6,942 bases of DNA from Betaproteobacteria bacterium (GTDB taxonomy: Bacteria; Pseudomonadota; Gammaproteobacteria; Burkholderiales; SG8-41): positions 1 to 6,942 of the forward strand of contig JAIOOZ010000222.1 of NCBI GenBank assembly GCA_021414185.1. Reading direction: 5' to 3'. A model generated the notes under the pieces. That model made no database searches and was not told the DNA's origin. It saw only the letters and a list, made by a program, of their open reading frames with translations. Both the position numbers and the translations under genes were made by a program. Below, piece after piece: positions 5,817 through 6,942 of this stretch; the first letter of the stretch is position 1, and each line of letters begins with the position of its first letter.

Positions 5817-6942
5817 TCAGCTCGCGGGACTTTCCAATACCTGGCGGATCAGCGCGCACAAGCGGTCCGGCATTACCGGCTTGAGCAGGAGCTGCAGGCG
5901 CGCGCGGTCTGCGGTTTCCTTGAGGGTGGGCGACATGGTGCCGCTGACAAGTATGGCCGGGATTTCGGGATCCAGCTCTTGCCGGATGCGCTGTACAACT
6001 TCTATCCCGTCCAGGCCGTCGCCGAGCCGGTAGTCGACGATGATCAGATCCGGCAGCCTGCCTGCGGCATGCACCGCACCGACGACTTCGTTGCCGGTCG
6101 TCGAGCCGATGACGCTCGCGCCGAGCCCGCCCAGCAGCGCCTGCATGCCCTCGACGATTGCGGTTTCATCGTCGATCACTACGATGAGCCTGCCGGCCAG
6201 GTCGACCGCTGGAGAGAAGACCGGTGCGGCGGCGGGCACGGTGCTGGCGGCGACAGTCGCAAGCGGCACTTCGATGGTAAAGATCGAGCCCGCGCCGACC
6301 TGGGTTGTGACGCTCAGCGGAAGTCCGAGCAGATCGCACAGGCGCTTGACGATCGACAGTCCCAGCCCGAGCCCTTTGCGGCTGGTGCGCGCCGGATTGC
6401 CGAGCTGAAAAAATTCCTCGAATATGCGCTCCTGATGTTCGGGCGCGATTCCGATGCCGGTATCGCGCACGGCGATGCGCGCGACGCCATTTGCGGGCTC
6501 GACGCCGATGCTGACGGAGCCGGCCGCGGTATAGCGAATCGCGTTGGCGACGAGGTTGCGCAGTATGCGTTCGAGCAATATCGTATCGCTATGCAGGATG
6601 CAGTCCCGTGTTTCGATCGTAAAGCGCAGCCCTTTTTCGGCAGCCTCGACGCGAAATTCCTCGCCGACGCGCGCGAGCACCGTCTGGACCGAAAAATTCC
6701 GCAGCTCCGGCTTGACCGCACCCGCGTCGATTTTTGAAATATCCAGCAGTTCGTTGAACAGCGCTTCGAGCGCATGCACCGATGCGTTGATGCTGTCGAC
6801 GAGTTTGTCCACTTCCGGGTCGCGTGGTTTCGCCGCCAGTGCTGAAGCGAACAACCCCATCGCGTGCAGCGGCTGGCGCAAATCGTGGTTGGCGGCCGCG
6901 AAAAACTGCGTCTTGGCGCGCGTGGCGGCTTCGGCAACCTGC
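5817..6942 (-). CDS. Hybrid sensor histidine kinase with C-terminal receiver domain, 5' end outside window
   Basis: The frame stays open to the right edge, so the N-terminal sensor region is missing; 375 codons, the first incomplete, are visible. An internal ATG is not the true start, because the phosphoacceptor region lies upstream of or around it. Counting from the first full codon (6941), the H-box reads ANHDLRQPLHAM with H19 as the phosphorylated histidine. The ATPase domain follows: N-box ILRNLVANAIRYT (N133), G1 DTGIGIAP (160-167), F-box EEFFQLG, and G2 GLGLGLSIV (190-198). An Ala/Val/Pro linker (about 228-248) leads to a receiver domain with acidic D257-D258, phosphoacceptor D303 in IIVDYRLGDG, S333/T335 in LVSGT, and K354 in LLLKPV. 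The protein ends with the receiver and has no DNA-binding output, so it probably passes phosphate to a separate regulator or phosphotransfer protein. The signal sensed cannot be inferred. It converges on fccB with a shared terminator. Confidence 0.94.
   Translation of the reverse strand, partial: QVAEAATRAKTQFFAAANHDLRQPLHAMGLFASALAAKPRDPEVDKLVDSINASVHALEALFNELLDISKIDAGAVKPELRNFSVQTVLARVGEEFRVEAAEKGLRFTIETRDCILHSDTILLERILRNLVANAIRYTAAGSVSIGVEPANGVARIAVRDTGIGIAPEHQERIFEEFFQLGNPARTSRKGLGLGLSIVKRLCDLLGLPLSVTTQVGAGSIFTIEVPLATVAASTVPAAAPVFSPAVDLAGRLIVVIDDETAIVEGMQALLGGLGASVIGSTTGNEVVGAVHAAGRLPDLIIVDYRLGDGLDGIEVVQRIRQELDPEIPAILVSGTMSPTLKETADRARLQLLLKPVMPDRLCALIRQVLESPAS

Noticed and set aside
5799..6737. 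A 312-codon plus-strand open frame opposite the hybrid kinase
   Set aside because: The minus strand carries every kinase and receiver motif; the plus-strand protein is Asp/Ala/Arg-rich shadow sequence without motifs.

Overview
This window looks like a chromosomal segment of a high-GC betaproteobacterium. The main clue is the divergent arrangement of a small cold-shock gene and clpS-clpA, which is typical of that class, together with close protein similarity to ClpS/ClpA of proteobacteria. A sulfide dehydrogenase gene pair suggests an organism that can oxidise or detoxify sulfide. The genus cannot be fixed from the sequence alone. No tRNA, rRNA, CRISPR array, insertion sequence or phage gene was seen.

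Layout, left to right. (1) Positions 2-712, minus strand: the N-terminal 237 residues of a soluble protein that I do not recognise; its 3' end lies outside the window. (2) Positions 989-1192, minus strand: a 67-residue CspA-family cold-shock protein with its own promoter, a leader of roughly 120 nt with notable structure, and a textbook terminator at 918-952. (3) Positions 1447-4010, plus strand: clpS and clpA, overlapping by one base, which encode the N-degron adaptor and the AAA+ unfoldase of the ClpAP protease. A 13-bp hairpin without a T-tract follows. (4) Positions 4143-5745, plus strand: a monoheme cytochrome c and an FccB-type flavoprotein, 10 bases apart, preceded by a perfect TATAAT box and followed by a strong terminator. 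(5) Positions 5817-6942, minus strand: the C-terminal part of a hybrid histidine kinase with a terminal receiver domain, convergent with the fcc pair; its 5' end lies outside the window.

How the genes work together. ClpS hands N-degron substrates to ClpA, which unfolds them for ClpP (not in the window). The cytochrome/flavoprotein pair forms a periplasmic flavocytochrome c sulfide dehydrogenase that passes electrons from sulfide to a heme. The cold-shock gene, the unknown gene and the hybrid kinase are separate transcription units with no visible functional link to these two modules.

The coding content is mostly ordinary housekeeping and energy metabolism. The points most worth a second look are the unrecognised truncated gene, the leader of the cold-shock gene (a terminator-like hairpin enclosed by a possible SD/anti-SD pairing), and the flavoprotein's combined Tat signal and lipobox.
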